DNA of 7,879 nt from assembly GCA_003451645.1 (NCBI GenBank), contig DMER01000185.1, forward strand, positions 51,089 to 58,967. Direction: 5' to 3'. The position numbers were made by a program, and so were the translations under genes. Positions 6,081 to 7,879 of the stretch are shown piece after piece (within the stretch, counting starts at the first letter, position 1; every line of letters starts with the position of its first letter). The notes below the pieces were generated by a model. That model saw only the letters and a program-made list of their open reading frames with translations. It was not told where the DNA came from and made no database searches. Source of the stretch: Alphaproteobacteria bacterium (lineage in GTDB: Bacteria; Pseudomonadota; Alphaproteobacteria; Micropepsales; Micropepsaceae).

Positions 6081-7879
6081 TTACTGAGCCGGGGCAGGGA
6101 TCAGCGCGCCAAAGCTGGGATTGGGCGGCACGACGGCCGCGATCTCAACTGCCTCTGTGTTGAGATCGAGGATCGCGGGCTTTTGGCGGTTGTTGGTGAC
6201 GCGCTTGATCGTGCTTTCCAGGTGCAAGCGCAAACCGGCAGTCGTGATGCGCCTGTTCTCGGACAAGGGCAGATCATTGGCGCGGCCATCCATGGCCTCG
6301 AGCAACGCAAAAGTCAGCGCGCCATTCTGCAATCGCTCATCCTCATAAGCGACCGCGTTGCCTGTCGTGGCCGCGACCACATAGGCGCCCAGGCGGCCCG
6401 CCTCGCGCGCAATACCGTTGGCATCGGGTTTGGGCAGGCGGGCAAAGGATTGCACGGCGGCACCCGTTTCGGAGACCAGGCCCGAATAGCAGGTGTCGAG
6501 GAACACCAATTGGCGGCCCTCCGTTTCGCGGATGAAGGCGTAAAGGTCCGTGTACGAAAAGGCGGTCGCGGCCAATTCGCCGCCGCTGTAATTGGCATCG
6601 TGGGTGACAAAGAAATAGCGGCCTGCTTGCGCGCCGCCCGCAGGATTGTTGGGATCGGGCACGCCGTGGCCCGCAAAGAACAACAAAACCGTATCGAGCG
6701 TCGAGGGCCGTTTGCGGCGTATTGATTCGAGAGCGTTGATGATGTTGGCCCTGGTCGCCTGTGCGCCTACGAGGGTTTGCAGATCGACCTGCTTGTAAAA
6801 GCGGCTCAGCTGGCGCTGGAACGCGGCGGTCACCTCGGTCGCATCGCGCTCGCCAAAGCGCAAATCCGGGATGCCCGGATCGCGATAGTCGCTAATGCCG
6901 ACAACAAGGCCCAAGAGGCGCTCTTGCTTGAACTCGTCTTGTTGCGGGGCGTCGCGTCCCACGACTTGAAAGCCACGTTCAGCGGCGTCGCCATAGACAT
7001 TGTCATCGTGGCTGGCGCTCAAACTGAAGGTGCGGTTGGTCTCAGCACCGGGCGGCAGATCAAAGGTCAGGCGGATGCGCGTATCAGCGGGCACAGGTCC
7101 CTCGCTCGTATCGACCTCGGCGGCCACGCCATTGATGGTCGCGCGCAAGCCCGTGATGGGCCTACCCGAGGGGGCCTTGATCTGGAATTCGACGGTGAGC
7201 TTGCCGACCGCAACTTCTGGCTCGCCAAAGAGCTCAACGACGGGCACGAGGCGCGCCAGCAGCGTGGCAGGCTCAGGCGCATCCGGGATTTCAAGGCTGC
7301 GCAAGACGCGCGCGCCGAGGTCTGTTGTATAGAAGAGCGAGCCGAAGACTTGGGCGGAGTAGAACAAGGGCTCACGGTCGGGGCCACGATTGATCTGCCA
7401 GCCAAGCAATTCGTCCGAACCCGGAGAACCGTCATAGCGCCCGTTGGGCGTCCAGCCGATCCAGCGCTGATCCTTGGGCGAGACATAGACCGCGAATAGC
7501 TCGCGCCCCCGGGCGGCATCGTACCAGCGTATGGTGCCATCGCCCAGCACGGCCACATAGAGGCGGCCATCCGGTGTCACGGTCAGCCGCTGCGCGCCTG
7601 CAGGCACCGCGATGGTCTGCAGCAAGCTTCCACGAAAGGCATATTTGCGGATGGCGAAATTGGTGCCCAGAACGAAATAGGGCTCATCTCCCGGTGCATA
7701 AGCGAGGCTGAGCGCGCGCTCCTCCAGATCGAGGGCGATCTGATTGCGCGTGACCTGGCCATTTTCGGTTGCCGCCGTTTCCAGGACCTTGCGGCCGCGC
7801 CAGTCGCGCACCTCAAACGCAGGCGTGGTCAAGCGCGGCGGCCTGAGGTCGAGGGAGCCTGTATCGATCAGATCGCCAC
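6081..7879 (-). CDS. WD40-repeat caspase family (C14) protein, 5' end outside window
   Basis: The reading frame stays open to the window edge, so the N-terminus is missing. A TTG at 7832 is only an arbitrary internal start, and residues below are counted from it. At least two WD40-like propeller blades lie at about 40-110 (QRLTVTPDGRLYVAVLGDGTIRWYD in the second). A RWIGWTPNGRYDGSPG...LLGWQINRG segment (123-149) follows; it is common in bacterial WD40-caspase proteins. An Ig-like strand-rich region covers about 205-292. The peptidase C14 domain covers about 304-515, with LLGLVVGISDYRD, His389 in FFAGHG and Cys448 in LDTCYSG. Both catalytic residues are intact, so it is probably an active cysteine protease. 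Asp446 next to the Cys suggests metacaspase-like cleavage after Arg/Lys, an inference. Cell location cannot be judged without the N-terminus. The next gene on the same strand starts 90 bp downstream. Confidence 0.9.
   Translation of the reverse strand, partial: GDLIDTGSLDLRPPRLTTPAFEVRDWRGRKVLETAATENGQVTRNQIALDLEERALSLAYAPGDEPYFVLGTNFAIRKYAFRGSLLQTIAVPAGAQRLTVTPDGRLYVAVLGDGTIRWYDAARGRELFAVYVSPKDQRWIGWTPNGRYDGSPGSDELLGWQINRGPDREPLFYSAQVFGSLFYTTDLGARVLRSLEIPDAPEPATLLARLVPVVELFGEPEVAVGKLTVEFQIKAPSGRPITGLRATINGVAAEVDTSEGPVPADTRIRLTFDLPPGAETNRTFSLSASHDDNVYGDAAERGFQVVGRDAPQQDEFKQERLLGLVVGISDYRDPGIPDLRFGERDATEVTAAFQRQLSRFYKQVDLQTLVGAQATRANIINALESIRRKRPSTLDTVLLFFAGHGVPDPNNPAGGAQAGRYFFVTHDANYSGGELAATAFSYTDLYAFIRETEGRQLVFLDTCYSGLVSETGAAVQSFARLPKPDANGIAREAGRLGAYVVAATTGNAVAYEDERLQNGALTFALLEAMDGRANDLPLSENRRITTAGLRLHLESTIKRVTNNRQKPAILDLNTEAVEIAAVVPPNPSFGALIPAPAQ

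Noticed and set aside
6777..7499. Open frame of 240 codons on the plus strand opposite the caspase gene
   Set aside because: No domain or start signal supports it; the minus strand carries the conserved caspase and linker regions.

Overview
This is a GC-rich, gene-dense bacterial window. It most likely comes from an alphaproteobacterium. The evidence is codon use, outer-membrane and periplasmic proteins typical of a Gram-negative, and an intergenic repeat at the left edge that resembles the mosaic inverted-repeat elements I know from Rhizobiales and related alphaproteobacteria. Genus cannot be fixed from this window.

Left part (1-3526): a compact phytate-utilisation locus. A TonB-dependent outer-membrane receptor (minus strand, start about 2371) and a secreted beta-propeller phytase (plus strand, start 2516) diverge from a 144-bp intergenic region. 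That region carries a good match to the PhoB-binding PHO box (2425-2442), oriented toward the receptor, and a perfect 12-bp palindrome (2395-2406). The simplest reading is that phosphate starvation acts through PhoB to induce the receptor, and perhaps the phytase. The phytase removes phosphate from inositol hexakisphosphate, and the receptor brings phytate or its products across the outer membrane. The receptor's stop codon abuts a chain of small inverted repeats (1-133).

Middle part (3523-5990): a two-gene minus-strand operon joined by a 4-nt ATGA overlap. The first gene encodes an unusual two-domain protein: an N-terminal DsbA-fold/2-hydroxychromene-2-carboxylate isomerase-like domain fused to a C-terminal lipocalin-like domain. 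The second encodes an FAD-linked oxidase of the GlcD/D-2-hydroxyglutarate dehydrogenase family. Together they suggest small-molecule (possibly glutathione-dependent or aromatic acid) catabolism, but the substrate is not evident. The operon converges on the phytase gene, and the two stop codons overlap by 4 bp.

Right part (6081-7879): the 3' end of a large minus-strand gene for a caspase-family (metacaspase/orthocaspase-like) protein. It has N-terminal WD40-like beta-propeller blades, an Ig-like linker and a C14 peptidase domain with an intact His-Cys dyad. Its 5' end lies outside the window.

No tRNA, rRNA, CRISPR array, transposase or phage gene was seen. The window has no single obviously new system. 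The most distinctive points are the PHO-box-linked phytase/receptor pair, the isomerase-lipocalin fusion with its coupled flavoenzyme, and the WD40-caspase.
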